Assembly: GCA_965370315.1 (NCBI GenBank) | Contig: CBDUTO010000023.1 | Location: 1 to 41,702, forward strand | Reading direction: 5' to 3' | Source of the DNA: 1-14-2-50-31-20 sp965370315 | GTDB lineage: Bacteria > Bacteroidota > Ignavibacteria > Ignavibacteriales > Melioribacteraceae | DNA length: 41,702 nucleotides | Shown: positions 17,919-27,411 of the stretch, piece by piece | Layout: each line of letters begins with the position of its first letter | Position numbering within the stretch: the first letter of the stretch is position 1 | Notes under the pieces: model-generated | Databases searched by the model: none | Told to the model about the DNA's origin: nothing | Seen by the model: the letters and a program-made list of their open reading frames with translations, nothing else | Program-made: the position numbers and the translations under genes

Positions 17919-20900
17919 ATGAAAAAATTAAAATTTACACTACTATTACTGTTAACCATATCAGTCACTATTTTAGCACAATACAACGAATTCGAATCTG
18001 AATACGATTGGTTCACCATTGAGGGTGAGAATGTTTTCGTCCACTATCATGAAGGTGCTGAGCGTACTGCAAAAGTTATTGCAAAAATTGGTGATGAAGT
18101 TTGGGGACCAATTACATCATTATATGGTTATGCGCCAGATAAAGTTCACTATGTAATTAAAGACAAAGATGATTACTCAAATGGAGCGACTTACTTCTTT
18201 GACAACAAAATTGAAATATGGGCATCTGCATTAGACTTCGATTTACGAGGAACTCATAATTGGTTGCGTAATGTAATTTCGCATGAGTTTACTCACATGG
18301 TGCAAATTCAAGCTGCAATGAAGTGGGGGAGAGCAATACCTGCAGTCTATTTGCAATTCTTAGATTACGAAGATATTCGTCGTCCTGATTTACTTTATGG
18401 ATATCCCGATAAAATTGTTTCATATCCTATTGCAAGTATAAATATTCCAGCATGGTTTGCAGAAGGTACAGCCCAATATATGCGAAAAGAGTTTGGATAT
18501 GAAAACTGGGATTCTCATCGTGATATGATTTTGCGTAGTTATGTATTAGATGACAATATGCTTACCTGGAATGAAATGGGAGTATTTGGTAAAACTAGTC
18601 TTGGTAACGAATCTGTTTACAATTCTGGATTTGCATTAACGCTTTATATTTCACAACAATACGGCGAAGATAAACTGAGACTAATTACCGAAAAACTTGG
18701 TAAACTAACAAATTTCACAATTGATGCTGCTTTTGAAGATGTGCTCGGCAAAGATGGAATTGAAATATATGATGAATGGAAAGCTTATTTAACTTTGAGC
18801 TATAATAAAAGAATTAAAGATGTTCAAAGCAATTTAGTTGCTGGTAAGCTTATTCAAGATGATGGATTTGGAAATTTCTATCCAATCTATTCAAAGGATG
18901 GTTCCAAGTTCTATTTTATTTCAAATCAAGGGAAAGATTATATGGGTACATCTTCTCTTTATGAATTTGATTTAGCAACAAATAAAAAGAAAAAAATAAT
19001 CGGAAATATTCGCTCAACTGTTTCTCTAACTGATGATGGTAAAATAATATTTGCAAAACTAACTGACGATAATCCAGAGTGGGCAAACATTCACGATATT
19101 TTTGTTTACGATATTGAAGAGGAAGATGATGAACGTTTAACAAATGGATTAAGAGCAAACAATCCAAATCTTTCGAAGGATGGAAAGAAAATTACATTTG
19201 TTTATCAAAAAGATGGAACTACTAACCTTGGGCTTATCGATGTTGATGGAAAGAACTTCAAGCGACTTACATTCTTTGAAGAAGGGGAGCAAATTTACAA
19301 TCCAAAATTCTCAAATGATGATTCTCATATCATCTTTGATTCCTCAATTAAAGAAGGTCGTGATATTGCTAAGGTTGATGTAGACGGAACAAACTTTGAG
19401 TTTTTAATCCAAACAAAAAATGATGAGCGAAATGCCATTTATAATAATGATGGGGATTTGATTTATGCATCAAATGAAACTGGTATTTTTAATCTATACA
19501 AAATAGATAAAACCACACAGAAGCGAAGTCAAATCTCAAATGTACTTGGTGGTGCATTTATGCCAACTGCGGATAAAGATGGAAATATTATCTATGCTGG
19601 ATATAATTCACACGGATATCAAATATATAAATTAGATGCTGAAGAACAGAATAATGTTGATGACACAAAAAAATATGTGTGGCAAAATAATCCTCCAATT
19701 GGAAATGATAAACCAAATGGTGATATAAATAGTTTTGATTTAAATCATCTTAAAAATTATGACGACACTAAATTAGAATATGAAGCTGAACCATATTCAG
19801 GCATTTTTTCTAGTATGACATTTTTCCCATTTGTGCGATTTGATAATTACAATACTGGCAATAACACAATGCTCGATAAATTTAAGCCTGGTGTCTACTT
19901 TGCCTCAAACGATTATCTTAATCGGTATTCAATATTTGGTGCGCTTGCTATAAATAAACGATTAGAGAGAGATATTTACCTCTCTTTAGAGTATCGTAAT
20001 AAGCTTCCACTACTTTATAATATTGGAATTAAACCAACAGTTTCACTTGAACTCTATAGCGTAAGTCGTAAAGCTGATGTCGATTTGTTTTTTGGTGCTG
20101 ATTCAACAACCTCTCCACCAACTTATGATTATGTAGTTCCTACAGATGTTACATATAATTTATTTGAAGTTGATTTAGCATTTAAGCAAAGAGTATTTGC
20201 AAAAGGGACTGATTTAGAACTGCGATTTATATATAGTGATTATGTTGCAACATTAGGTAGTTTCTCATTACCGAATAATGCTGGTCTTTATCCATCAACT
20301 AAGGATACATATTTTGTTGGAAGAAATATTCAGCTTACATTTTGGCACAAGGCTTTTGAACCTCATAAGGATGCTGATATAAACCCAATTGGAAGAGATA
20401 TAACGCTTCAACTAAACTATGAGAATGATGATTATAATGATGAAGGGGAATACGAAATTGAGAATGGAGTTTTAGTTCCGCAATACAATGATTATAATTT
20501 CATGCGAGCTGAAATGGATTGGAAGGAATATGTATCGATTAATAAGTATGGTCATACAATAAATGGAAGACTAAAAGTTGGTTCAATTATTGGTGCAGAA
20601 CTACCAGATTTCTTTGATTATTATATTGGTGGTCTAGTAGGTATGAAAGGATATCCGTTCTATTCAATTGGTGGTAATCAAGCTTATTGGATGCATCTTG
20701 AATATAGATTTCCTCTTTTTAGAAATATAGATGCTAAGTATGGACCATGGTATTTGGATAAAATATTTATGTCGGTATATGCAGATGTTGGGAATGCATG
20801 GAATTCATGGGATGATGATTTTGCACGAATGGATTTGCAAAAGAAAGCTGCAGGTGCGGAAATTAGAATAAAGATGAATTCATTTTATCTCTTCCCAACA

Positions 20901-21023
20901 GCAATATTTGCAAATGTTGCATATGGATTTGATAAATTTACAAGAGTAGTTCGAGACGAAGATATTCATTACGGACAAGAATTTATTTTCTATGCTGGGG
21001 TATTGTTTGATTTTTCTTTGTAG
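17919..21023 (+). CDS. Peptidase MA-like / TolB propeller / outer-membrane barrel fusion protein
   Basis: 1034 residues with three parts after a signal peptide (1-21). First (about 25-300) is a gluzincin-like metallopeptidase domain with HEFTH at 122-126 and the third zinc ligand likely E182 in WFAEGTAQY, so the active site looks intact. Second (about 300-600) are PD40/WD40-like repeats of the TolB type (YSKDGSKFYFISNQG, NPNLSKDGKKITF). Third (about 640-1034) is a beta-barrel with GGLVGMKGYPFYSIGG and LEYRFPLFRNID, recalling the Omp85/ShlB C-terminal barrel, ending FDFSL. Such proteins are often named biopolymer transporter Tol, which describes only the middle. A surface-tethered or periplasm-facing protease is plausible; orientation and substrate are unknown. 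Confidence 0.75.
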   Translation: MKKLKFTLLLLLTISVTILAQYNEFESEYDWFTIEGENVFVHYHEGAERTAKVIAKIGDEVWGPITSLYGYAPDKVHYVIKDKDDYSNGATYFFDNKIEIWASALDFDLRGTHNWLRNVISHEFTHMVQIQAAMKWGRAIPAVYLQFLDYEDIRRPDLLYGYPDKIVSYPIASINIPAWFAEGTAQYMRKEFGYENWDSHRDMILRSYVLDDNMLTWNEMGVFGKTSLGNESVYNSGFALTLYISQQYGEDKLRLITEKLGKLTNFTIDAAFEDVLGKDGIEIYDEWKAYLTLSYNKRIKDVQSNLVAGKLIQDDGFGNFYPIYSKDGSKFYFISNQGKDYMGTSSLYEFDLATNKKKKIIGNIRSTVSLTDDGKIIFAKLTDDNPEWANIHDIFVYDIEEEDDERLTNGLRANNPNLSKDGKKITFVYQKDGTTNLGLIDVDGKNFKRLTFFEEGEQIYNPKFSNDDSHIIFDSSIKEGRDIAKVDVDGTNFEFLIQTKNDERNAIYNNDGDLIYASNETGIFNLYKIDKTTQKRSQISNVLGGAFMPTADKDGNIIYAGYNSHGYQIYKLDAEEQNNVDDTKKYVWQNNPPIGNDKPNGDINSFDLNHLKNYDDTKLEYEAEPYSGIFSSMTFFPFVRFDNYNTGNNTMLDKFKPGVYFASNDYLNRYSIFGALAINKRLERDIYLSLEYRNKLPLLYNIGIKPTVSLELYSVSRKADVDLFFGADSTTSPPTYDYVVPTDVTYNLFEVDLAFKQRVFAKGTDLELRFIYSDYVATLGSFSLPNNAGLYPSTKDTYFVGRNIQLTFWHKAFEPHKDADINPIGRDITLQLNYENDDYNDEGEYEIENGVLVPQYNDYNFMRAEMDWKEYVSINKYGHTINGRLKVGSIIGAELPDFFDYYIGGLVGMKGYPFYSIGGNQAYWMHLEYRFPLFRNIDAKYGPWYLDKIFMSVYADVGNAWNSWDDDFARMDLQKKAAGAEIRIKMNSFYLFPTAIFANVAYGFDKFTRVVRDEDIHYGQEFIFYAGVLFDFSL

Positions 21024-21042
21024 CTAAGATAAAAAATAAAGA

Positions 21043-21125
21043 GTCATTGCGAATCCCGTTTTGTGGGATGAAGCAATCTGTTGTAGATTACTTCGTCGTC
21101 CAAAAAACTGACACCTCGTATTGAC
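21043..21125. repeat. Palindromic intergenic element, GTCATTGCGA family (degenerate right end)
   Basis: The left end GTCATTGCGAATCCC matches the element at 313. GAAGCAATCT is answered by AGATTACTTCGTCG. The right end CCTCGTATTGAC differs from the expected CCTCGCAATGAC at two bases. It ends 9 bases before the next start codon, so the ribosome site AAGGG lies just outside it. Confidence 0.6.
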
Positions 21126-21134
21126 AAGGGAAAC

Positions 21135-22010
21135 ATGACTGATATGAAAAAAATAATTTTTATAATACTGATTTGTGCAACTTTTTTAAGTGCTCAAGAA
21201 AGTGAATTAATACTAAGTGGAAATCTTTCACAAGACCTTTTAATAAGTTCTGCTAATTATGAACTTGATGAAGAAGTGGAAGTTAGCATAGCATTCAAAA
21301 AACGTTCTCCAATGCTTGCTGCTGGCATGTCTGTAATACTTCCTGGAGCTGGACAGGCTTACAACGAAGATTATTGGAAGACTGCAATCTTTGCAGCCAT
21401 TGAAGTTGCAGCTATTGTAACTGCAATATCATATAATAATAAAGGTGATGACCAAACTACAAGCTATGAGAACTTTGCAAATTCATCAGAAGGATGGACA
21501 GTTGATAAGTACGCAAATTGGTCAGTTGATAATGCAACAAGAATTAATCCAGAAATTTCAGAGGGTGATCCCATTTTAGATATTTTTGATGGAGATGGTG
21601 AAGTAATTTGGGGCAAATTAAATGATTTAGAGACTACAATTGGTGGATACTATTCTCATCGTCTTGCACCGTATGAGGATCAACAGTATTACGAGATGAT
21701 TGGAAAGTACCAACAATTTAATCCAGGTTGGAATGATTTTAATTACGATGATGATTACAATTATGGAGATGATTTAACAGATACATTTTATTGGTATGCA
21801 GATGAACGTGGCAAAGCAAATAGTTACTACGATACATCAAATTTAGCAGTTAAAATATTAGTCGCTAATCATATTCTTAGTGCTGTAGAAGCTGCTTTTG
21901 CAGCTAATAGTTATAACAGAAGTTTTAATACGGATGTAAAAATGGGTACTAGTTCAATTGGGTACAATAGAGTTTTCTACCCAGAATTAAGTGTTAGTTA
22001 TCGGTTTTAA
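21135..22010 (+). CDS. DUF5683-like envelope protein
   Basis: 291 residues; AAGGG precedes the ATG at 21135, and MKKIIF three codons later (21144) is a possible alternative start. A signal peptide ends near LSAQ. The segment MLAAGMSVILPGAGQAYNED followed by YWKTAIFAAIEVAAIVTAI is the pattern of the DUF5683 family, a membrane-embedded helical pair preceded by LPGAGQ-Y. The C-terminus (YPELSVSYRF) looks like a terminal beta-strand. The middle is rich in Tyr, Asn and Asp. The function of the family is unknown. It may share a transcript with the gene upstream, though a palindromic element lies between. The 3' end overlaps the convergent rseC-like gene by 17 bases. Confidence 0.65.
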   Translation: MTDMKKIIFIILICATFLSAQESELILSGNLSQDLLISSANYELDEEVEVSIAFKKRSPMLAAGMSVILPGAGQAYNEDYWKTAIFAAIEVAAIVTAISYNNKGDDQTTSYENFANSSEGWTVDKYANWSVDNATRINPEISEGDPILDIFDGDGEVIWGKLNDLETTIGGYYSHRLAPYEDQQYYEMIGKYQQFNPGWNDFNYDDDYNYGDDLTDTFYWYADERGKANSYYDTSNLAVKILVANHILSAVEAAFAANSYNRSFNTDVKMGTSSIGYNRVFYPELSVSYRF

Positions 22011-22425
22011 TAATGGTTGGAGTATTAAAGAAATTTACATTTTCTTTAATAAATTTGTTAAAAAGAAAATAATAGACTGTAATTAAAAACATACTAATTG
22101 CGAAAGAGTAAAACTCATTATTAGCTATACCTCTTAAGAAATATAATCCTATTAAAAGAATAGCAATTAGCATTATGAGTGGAATTCCATATAGAAAGAA
22201 TGTAAATAAAAGAACAGTTTTTCCTTTAACAGCAACTTCCACAAAATCCCCAATTTGAAATTTATCGTTACTAGTAATTGATAAGATGTTTTTCTCATTC
22301 GATGTAGGTTTACAAAACAATTTTGCCGTACATTCCTCACATTCTTCCGATGAGTTCATTAAAACTTCTACTGTGGAACCATTAATTTTATTTACAATTC
22401 CTTTCTCTTTTATTTCTTCGTGCAT
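21994..22425 (-). CDS. RseC/SoxR-reducing system-like membrane protein
   Basis: 143 residues. An N-terminal domain carries the cysteine set C-x2-C-x5-C (ECEECTAKLFCKP, about 29-40), then two transmembrane helices (about 73-95 and 102-122). This is the RseC/MucC architecture. In Escherichia coli rseC-type genes go with the rsx/rnf genes and the SoxR-reducing system. Here it is the last gene of the rnf operon, 34 bases after rnfB. Its role with Rnf (assembly or cofactor handling) is inferred from linkage. The 3' end overlaps the opposing gene. Confidence 0.82.
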   Translation of the reverse strand: MHEEIKEKGIVNKINGSTVEVLMNSSEECEECTAKLFCKPTSNEKNILSITSNDKFQIGDFVEVAVKGKTVLLFTFFLYGIPLIMLIAILLIGLYFLRGIANNEFYSFAISMFLITVYYFLFNKFIKENVNFFNTPTIIKTDN

Positions 22426-22459
22426 ATTTTAAATACCCAATTTTATAAAAATGATTCAA

Positions 22460-23257
22460 TTAATTTAAGAATGAAATTGCTTTTGATTTACACTTCTCAA
22501 ATGGGAAATCTGAGGTGTAAAAATTTTCATAATCTATTTCTGCTAATGAATTCTTTATTTCAATACTACCTTCAGATGCGCGAGCACATATTCCACATCC
22601 TGTACACGATGCCGAGCAAACAGCCATAGATTTTTTAGGGTCATCATGATTTTTGCAAAAAACAAAAACTCTTCTATCTATTGGATGCATTTCAATAATA
22701 TTTCTGGAGCAAGCTTTAGCACATAAACCACAACTTGTACACAAATCTTCAATTACTTCTGGTAGATTATTGTCATTCATTATTATGGCTCCAAACTGGC
22801 ATGCTTCAATGCAATCTCCTCCGCCAAGACAAGCGTATTCGCAAAGTTTTGGTCCACCACCAATAATTTTCATCGCTGAGCATAACTCAGGCCCCTTATA
22901 ATCAACAGATTTTACTTTGGCTTCTTTATTACCACCTCTGCATAGAATCCTTGGAACTAATTTAATGCTGATGTCGGTTTCAATACCAAGAATATTGGCT
23001 ATTGAATTTGCAACTTCTTCGCCACCAACTGGACAACCATTAACTTTCATTTTTCCTTCTGCTACGTTTACTGCAAAATCGTAACATCCTGCTTTACCAC
23101 ATGCGCCACAATTTGCACCGGGTAATAAATCGTTAATTTGTGCAATTAATGGATTCTCTTCAACCCTAAGTTTTTTGTCAGCAATTGCTAATCCACCAGC
23201 AAAAATAAAACCTAAGCCACCCATTGTTGTTAATGCTAATATTAATGTCTCAGTCAT
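22460..23257 (-). CDS. rnfB: Rnf complex subunit B, Fe-S electron-entry protein
   Basis: 265 residues. An N-terminal membrane helix (about 4-26) is followed by the CGACGKAGC motif with a further cysteine in CPVGG, binding a [4Fe-4S] cluster. Further clusters come from CEYACLGGGDCIEAC, CTSCGLCAKAC and CSASCTGCGICARA. RnfB receives electrons from ferredoxin (or passes them to it) for ion translocation across the membrane. Gene order rnfC-D-G-E-A-B is complete here. Eleven bases separate it from rnfA. Confidence 0.94.
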   Translation of the reverse strand: MTETLILALTTMGGLGFIFAGGLAIADKKLRVEENPLIAQINDLLPGANCGACGKAGCYDFAVNVAEGKMKVNGCPVGGEEVANSIANILGIETDISIKLVPRILCRGGNKEAKVKSVDYKGPELCSAMKIIGGGPKLCEYACLGGGDCIEACQFGAIIMNDNNLPEVIEDLCTSCGLCAKACSRNIIEMHPIDRRVFVFCKNHDDPKKSMAVCSASCTGCGICARASEGSIEIKNSLAEIDYENFYTSDFPFEKCKSKAISFLN

Positions 23258-23268
23258 TTTAATAATTC

Positions 23269-23847
23269 CTATGAAGTAATTAATCCAGAAAAACCCATGA
23301 AAGCTAGTGCTAAAATACCAGCAACTATTAACGTAATTGGAGCTCCTTTAAATGGTTCTGGAATATCAGCTAAATCTAGCTCCTCTCTAATTCCAGCCAT
23401 TATTGTTATTGCAAGAGTAAACCCTGCTCCAGCTCCAAGACCGAAAAATATTCCTTCAACAAAAGTATACTCACGCAATACAATAAAAAGAGCTAGTCCG
23501 AGTATTGCGCAATTTGTTGTAATAAGAGGGAGAAATATTCCTAATGCTCTATATAAGGGTTGACTCATTTTTTTTATAAACATTTCCACAAATTGTACAA
23601 GCGAAGCTATTACTAGTATAAAAGAAACATATTGCAGAAATTCTAAATGATAGGGGAGTAATATCATATGATAAATAAGCCATGTTACAATTGAAGTAAT
23701 CACCATTACAAAGGTTGTGGCAAGTCCCATGGAAAATGCAGATGAAATTTTATTTGAAACACCAATAAATGGGCAAATTCCAAGAAAGTAAGAGAGAACG
23801 AAATTATTTACAATTGCAGCAGAAAAAAATATTAAAATAAGTTCCAT
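23269..23847 (-). CDS. rnfA: Rnf complex membrane subunit A
   Basis: 192 residues with six predicted transmembrane helices and the usual N-terminus facing LILIFFSAAIVNNFVLSYFL, followed by GICPFIGVSNK. It pairs with RnfE as an inverted-topology homologue and holds the intramembrane iron cluster between them; the motif FLGICPF contains the cysteine (about residue 25). The second cysteine (TTNCAILGLAL, about 112) is also present. Start and stop of rnfE and rnfA share a base (TAATG), indicating translational coupling. Confidence 0.94.
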   Translation of the reverse strand: MELILIFFSAAIVNNFVLSYFLGICPFIGVSNKISSAFSMGLATTFVMVITSIVTWLIYHMILLPYHLEFLQYVSFILVIASLVQFVEMFIKKMSQPLYRALGIFLPLITTNCAILGLALFIVLREYTFVEGIFFGLGAGAGFTLAITIMAGIREELDLADIPEPFKGAPITLIVAGILALAFMGFSGLITS

Positions 23848-24521
23848 TAGGTTTTCTCCTCAAGACTAGATTTACTCTTTGCTAATTTATATTCAGAAAT
23901 TAATGAAGCTTTTTCATTTTGCTTTTTTCTAATTGAAAACGAGTTTAAGTACGCCATCAGTAAACCAAGTGTTAAAAAAGCACCTGCAGGTAAAATCATT
24001 ATCAACCATGGTTCAAAAATATTTGGCATTATTTGAAATCCAAGTAATGTACGAGTTCCTAAAATCTCACGAATTCCACCTAAACTAAAAAGGGCTATTA
24101 AAAAACCAGTTCCCATTCCAAGAGAATCTAATGCAGAGCGCAATACTCCGTTTTTAGAAGAGAATGCTTCTTGTCGTCCCAGAATTAAGCAGTTTACAAC
24201 TATTAAAGGGATGTATGGTCCAAGAGCCTTACTTAATTCAGGAAACTGTGCTTTCATTACTAAATCAACAATTGTAACAAAAGTTGCAATAATTAATATG
24301 TAAGATGCAATTCTCACTTGAGCTGGAATTAGTTTTCTTATTAATGAAATGATAATGCTTGAAAACAAAAGTACAAATGTAGTTGCAAGTGCCATTGCAA
24401 TACCATTTATAGCTGATACAGTAACTGCTAGTGTTGGACACATACCTAATACTTGAATAAAGACTGGATTGTTTTTCCAGATACCTTTTGAATATTCTTT
24501 AATTAAACTAATATTTTTCAT
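23847..24521 (-). CDS. rnfE: Rnf complex membrane subunit E
   Basis: 224 residues, six transmembrane segments. The start NPVFIQVLGMCPTLAVT and the middle VVNCLILGRQEAF contain the cysteines expected to ligate the Fe-S cluster shared with RnfA. SLGMGTGF and GGIREILG are typical. The C-terminal tail (about 195-224) is hydrophilic, lysine-rich and cytoplasmic. It overlaps both neighbours by one base, so it is in one tightly coupled transcript. Confidence 0.94.
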   Translation of the reverse strand: MKNISLIKEYSKGIWKNNPVFIQVLGMCPTLAVTVSAINGIAMALATTFVLLFSSIIISLIRKLIPAQVRIASYILIIATFVTIVDLVMKAQFPELSKALGPYIPLIVVNCLILGRQEAFSSKNGVLRSALDSLGMGTGFLIALFSLGGIREILGTRTLLGFQIMPNIFEPWLIMILPAGAFLTLGLLMAYLNSFSIRKKQNEKASLISEYKLAKSKSSLEEKT

Positions 24522-25108
24522 TATAATTTCCCCTCTTTTTTTAGAGAGCGTACTTCAGTTAATCCACTATTAATAATTCTTAAAACAGCTTTTGAAGAAA
24601 TTGTTGCACCTGTAATTGCTTCAACTTCGTTGTTTTTTGTTGCTTTTGTGTTTTTGATACATTCAATAAATGGATTTGCAACTAGATTAATAAATTGATT
24701 TGTGAATGGTTCTTCTGTAACTTTTGTTCCAAGGCCGGGTGTTTCAACTTGTTCTAAAACTCTCATTCCTATTATTTCTTTAAGCTCACTATCCAGACCA
24801 ACCATTAATCTAATATTACCCTGAAAACCGCTACCTGAATAGGGAAGTGCATAACCAATTAAAGAATCGTTTTTTGAAACTGTGTATAATTCGAATTCTA
24901 ATGGTTCAATTTTCTTATAACTATTCCCATTTGGTTGAACTAAAAATATAGCCTTCTTTGTATCCTCAAGTCGATGTTTGGCAATTTTAGGTGCTGCCCA
25001 TCCACTCAATTCTGAGAGGAGAGCTCCTGAAATAATTCCGATAATTGATAAAGTAAATATCATTTTAACAACTAATTTCGAGTGACTATTTTCTGATGAT
25101 TCTTTCAT
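24521..25108 (-). CDS. rnfG: Rnf complex FMN-binding subunit G
   Basis: 195 residues with one N-terminal membrane helix (about 12-33) and an outside-facing FMN-binding domain. The flavinylation motif EAITGATISS places the covalent FMN on Thr169. GSGFQGNIRLMVGLD and LEQVETPGLG are typical of the fold. It relays electrons within Rnf. ATGA overlap (25105-25108) couples it to rnfD. Covalent flavinylation needs an ApbE transferase, which is not in this window. Confidence 0.94.
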   Translation of the reverse strand: MKESSENSHSKLVVKMIFTLSIIGIISGALLSELSGWAAPKIAKHRLEDTKKAIFLVQPNGNSYKKIEPLEFELYTVSKNDSLIGYALPYSGSGFQGNIRLMVGLDSELKEIIGMRVLEQVETPGLGTKVTEEPFTNQFINLVANPFIECIKNTKATKNNEVEAITGATISSKAVLRIINSGLTEVRSLKKEGKL

Positions 25109-26067
25109 TTTTCCTCCCCAAATATTTGAGGTTTGGTATATTTATTAATCAACGGTACAAAGGCGTTTAGCAGTAATATTGAATACATTACCCCTTCAGG
25201 TAAGCCTCCAAATAATCTAATAAGAACTATAACTAATGAAATTGAAATACCATAAATCCACATACCCTTTGAATGCAGGGGAGAAGTTACCCAATCTGTT
25301 GCCATGAAAATTGTTCCAAATAGAAACCCACCAGCGAATAAATGAAATAGTGGATTTGGATAAATTGATGAATCTATCAGCCAAAACACTCCTCCAAAAA
25401 CAATTGCTGAAAGAATCATTGCTAATGGGACTCTGTAGTTTATTACTCCAGTGACCAAAAGAAAAATTGCACCAATTAAAATTGCAATTGCTGAGGTCTC
25501 ACCAAGTGAACCTCCAATGTTTCCTAAAAATAAGTTGTTGATAGATTCAAATTTACTATCAAATTTCATTAACGAAAGAGGGGTTGCTGAAGAAACAGCA
25601 TCTGAAAAACTTGGATTAGTCCAAGTAGTAATATGTACAGGAAATGCAGCCTGCAAAAATGCTCTTCCCACTAGTGCTGGATTAAAAATATTAAAACCTA
25701 ATCCACCAAATACTTCTTTACCAATTCCAACAGCAACCACTGCGCCTATTGCAGTTGAAACTAAAGAAAAATTTGGGGGGAGAGTTAGTGCTAATAATAA
25801 TCCAGTTATAATAGCACTTCCATCGGTAATAGTAATAGTTTGCTTTCTTATCTTTTTTATTGACGCTTCTGTTAGTATAGCAAAACCCACGCTAACCAAA
25901 ATTATTGGTAGTTGGGATATTCCAAAGAAAACTAAAGCAGAAATAATAGATGGAATAAGTGCAATGATAACAAGCCACATCACTTGTTTCGTAGACCAAT
26001 GTGAGTGTACATGAGGTGATCTTGCAATCTCTAAATTTGGATTATTTTCTAAAGTACTTTCTGTCAT
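25105..26067 (-). CDS. rnfD: Rnf complex membrane subunit D
   Basis: 320 residues with about nine or ten hydrophobic segments. The motif SDAVSSATPLS contains Thr162, the likely covalent FMN site of RnfD/NqrB proteins. GGLGFNIFNPALVGRAF is strongly conserved in the family. It forms the ion-translocating core with RnfA and RnfE. Twelve bases separate it from rnfC. Confidence 0.94.
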   Translation of the reverse strand: MTESTLENNPNLEIARSPHVHSHWSTKQVMWLVIIALIPSIISALVFFGISQLPIILVSVGFAILTEASIKKIRKQTITITDGSAIITGLLLALTLPPNFSLVSTAIGAVVAVGIGKEVFGGLGFNIFNPALVGRAFLQAAFPVHITTWTNPSFSDAVSSATPLSLMKFDSKFESINNLFLGNIGGSLGETSAIAILIGAIFLLVTGVINYRVPLAMILSAIVFGGVFWLIDSSIYPNPLFHLFAGGFLFGTIFMATDWVTSPLHSKGMWIYGISISLVIVLIRLFGGLPEGVMYSILLLNAFVPLINKYTKPQIFGEEK

Positions 26068-26079
26068 AAGATATTCCTT

Positions 26080-27411
26080 TTATACAGCTTTTTTTGCGAT
26101 AGATATTTTATTCTTCCCAAATGCAATCCATTGAACTAGTGGTATATTTGCCGGGCACACATATGCACAAGTTCCACATTCCATACAAGTGAATATGCCA
26201 TTCTCTTCCGCATCATTAAGTCGATCAAGTTGAGAATATTTCGCTAGTTTTGTTGGAGTGAGATTTACTGGGCAAACTTCAATACATTTTCCGCATTTTA
26301 AACAATTTGTCTCGTCAAACTGGTTTATCTCTGCATCTGTTAATACCAAAATCCCAGAAGTTGCTTTCATTATTGTTGCATTTGGGTTGTGTTGTGCTAT
26401 TCCCATCATTGGACCACCGACAACAACACGTTTAGCATCTTTGGTTACTCCACCACAGTATTCTAAAACATCAATTAGTGGAGTTCCAACAGGCACTATT
26501 AAATTATTAGGAGTTTTAATTCCTAATCCCGAAACAGTTAGTGAAGCTGATATCTGTGGCATTCCCAAATAGACAGCTTCAAAAATTGCAATTGCAGTCC
26601 CAATGTTCTGAACAGAAACTCCAACATCAAATGGTAATTTTCCAGGAGGAACTTCTCTATCAAGAATTGCCTTTATTAACATTTTTTCAGCACCCTGAGG
26701 GTACTTAGTTTTTAATGAAACAATTTTAATAGAATCATCATTCTTAACTAAGTTTTGTAGAATTTCAACTACATCTTCTTTGTTATCCTCGATTCCTATA
26801 GCACCATTATCAACATTAAGTGCCTTCATTATTAACTTTAATCCATTTATTAAATCTTTTGGACGCTCGAGCATTAATCTGTAATCGCGAGTTAAATAAG
26901 GTTCACATTCACACCCATTTAGAATTACACAATCAATAACTTTATCTTTGGGTGGAGTTAGTTTAAAATATGTTGGAAACGCTGCTCCACCAAGTCCTAC
27001 AATTCCTGCAAGTTGAACTCTTTCGCGGATTACACTATCCGTGAGGTTATCTAAATCCAACTCTGGCAATTTATTTATTTCAGAGTTTTCATTGCTTTGT
27101 ATTGTTATAGATTTTTTAGCAAAGCTAGATACAGTATCTTCCATTCCAAGGCTTAATACTTTTCCAGAAACTGGACTATAAATTGGTACTGAAATAGCTC
27201 CAGTTTGAGTTGCAATTAATTGACCAGCCAAAACTTCGTCTCTCTTTTTTACTACTGAAGTAGAAGGCGCACCAATATGCTGTGAAAGAGGTAAAATAAT
27301 TTTTGATGGATTTGGAATTGTTTCGAAGGGGAGATTGGATGTTAGATGTTTATATTCCTTTGGGTGTAATCCACCTTTAAAGGATAAATGTTTCTTAAAT
27401 AATTTCGGCAT
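26080..27411 (-). CDS. rnfC: Rnf complex subunit C, NADH-binding
   Basis: 443 residues from the ATG at 27411, preceded by GGAGAG at ideal distance; an extension to a TTG at 27435 lacks a ribosome site. RnfC oxidises or reduces NAD on the cytoplasmic side and shares the fold of complex I NuoF. Seen: N-terminal KHLSFKGGLHP, GLGGAAFPTYFKL (about 140-152, nucleotide/FMN region), and two [4Fe-4S] motifs near the C-terminus (CLKCGKCIEVCP and CMECGTCAYVCP). It is the first gene of the operon, so the promoter lies between 27411 and 27703. Confidence 0.94.
   Translation of the reverse strand: MPKLFKKHLSFKGGLHPKEYKHLTSNLPFETIPNPSKIILPLSQHIGAPSTSVVKKRDEVLAGQLIATQTGAISVPIYSPVSGKVLSLGMEDTVSSFAKKSITIQSNENSEINKLPELDLDNLTDSVIRERVQLAGIVGLGGAAFPTYFKLTPPKDKVIDCVILNGCECEPYLTRDYRLMLERPKDLINGLKLIMKALNVDNGAIGIEDNKEDVVEILQNLVKNDDSIKIVSLKTKYPQGAEKMLIKAILDREVPPGKLPFDVGVSVQNIGTAIAIFEAVYLGMPQISASLTVSGLGIKTPNNLIVPVGTPLIDVLEYCGGVTKDAKRVVVGGPMMGIAQHNPNATIMKATSGILVLTDAEINQFDETNCLKCGKCIEVCPVNLTPTKLAKYSQLDRLNDAEENGIFTCMECGTCAYVCPANIPLVQWIAFGKNKISIAKKAV

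Noticed and set aside
25451..26014. A 187-codon open frame on the plus strand opposite rnfD
   Set aside because: It is antisense to a gene with full family motifs and has no recognisable domain; codon structure of rnfD on the other strand explains it.
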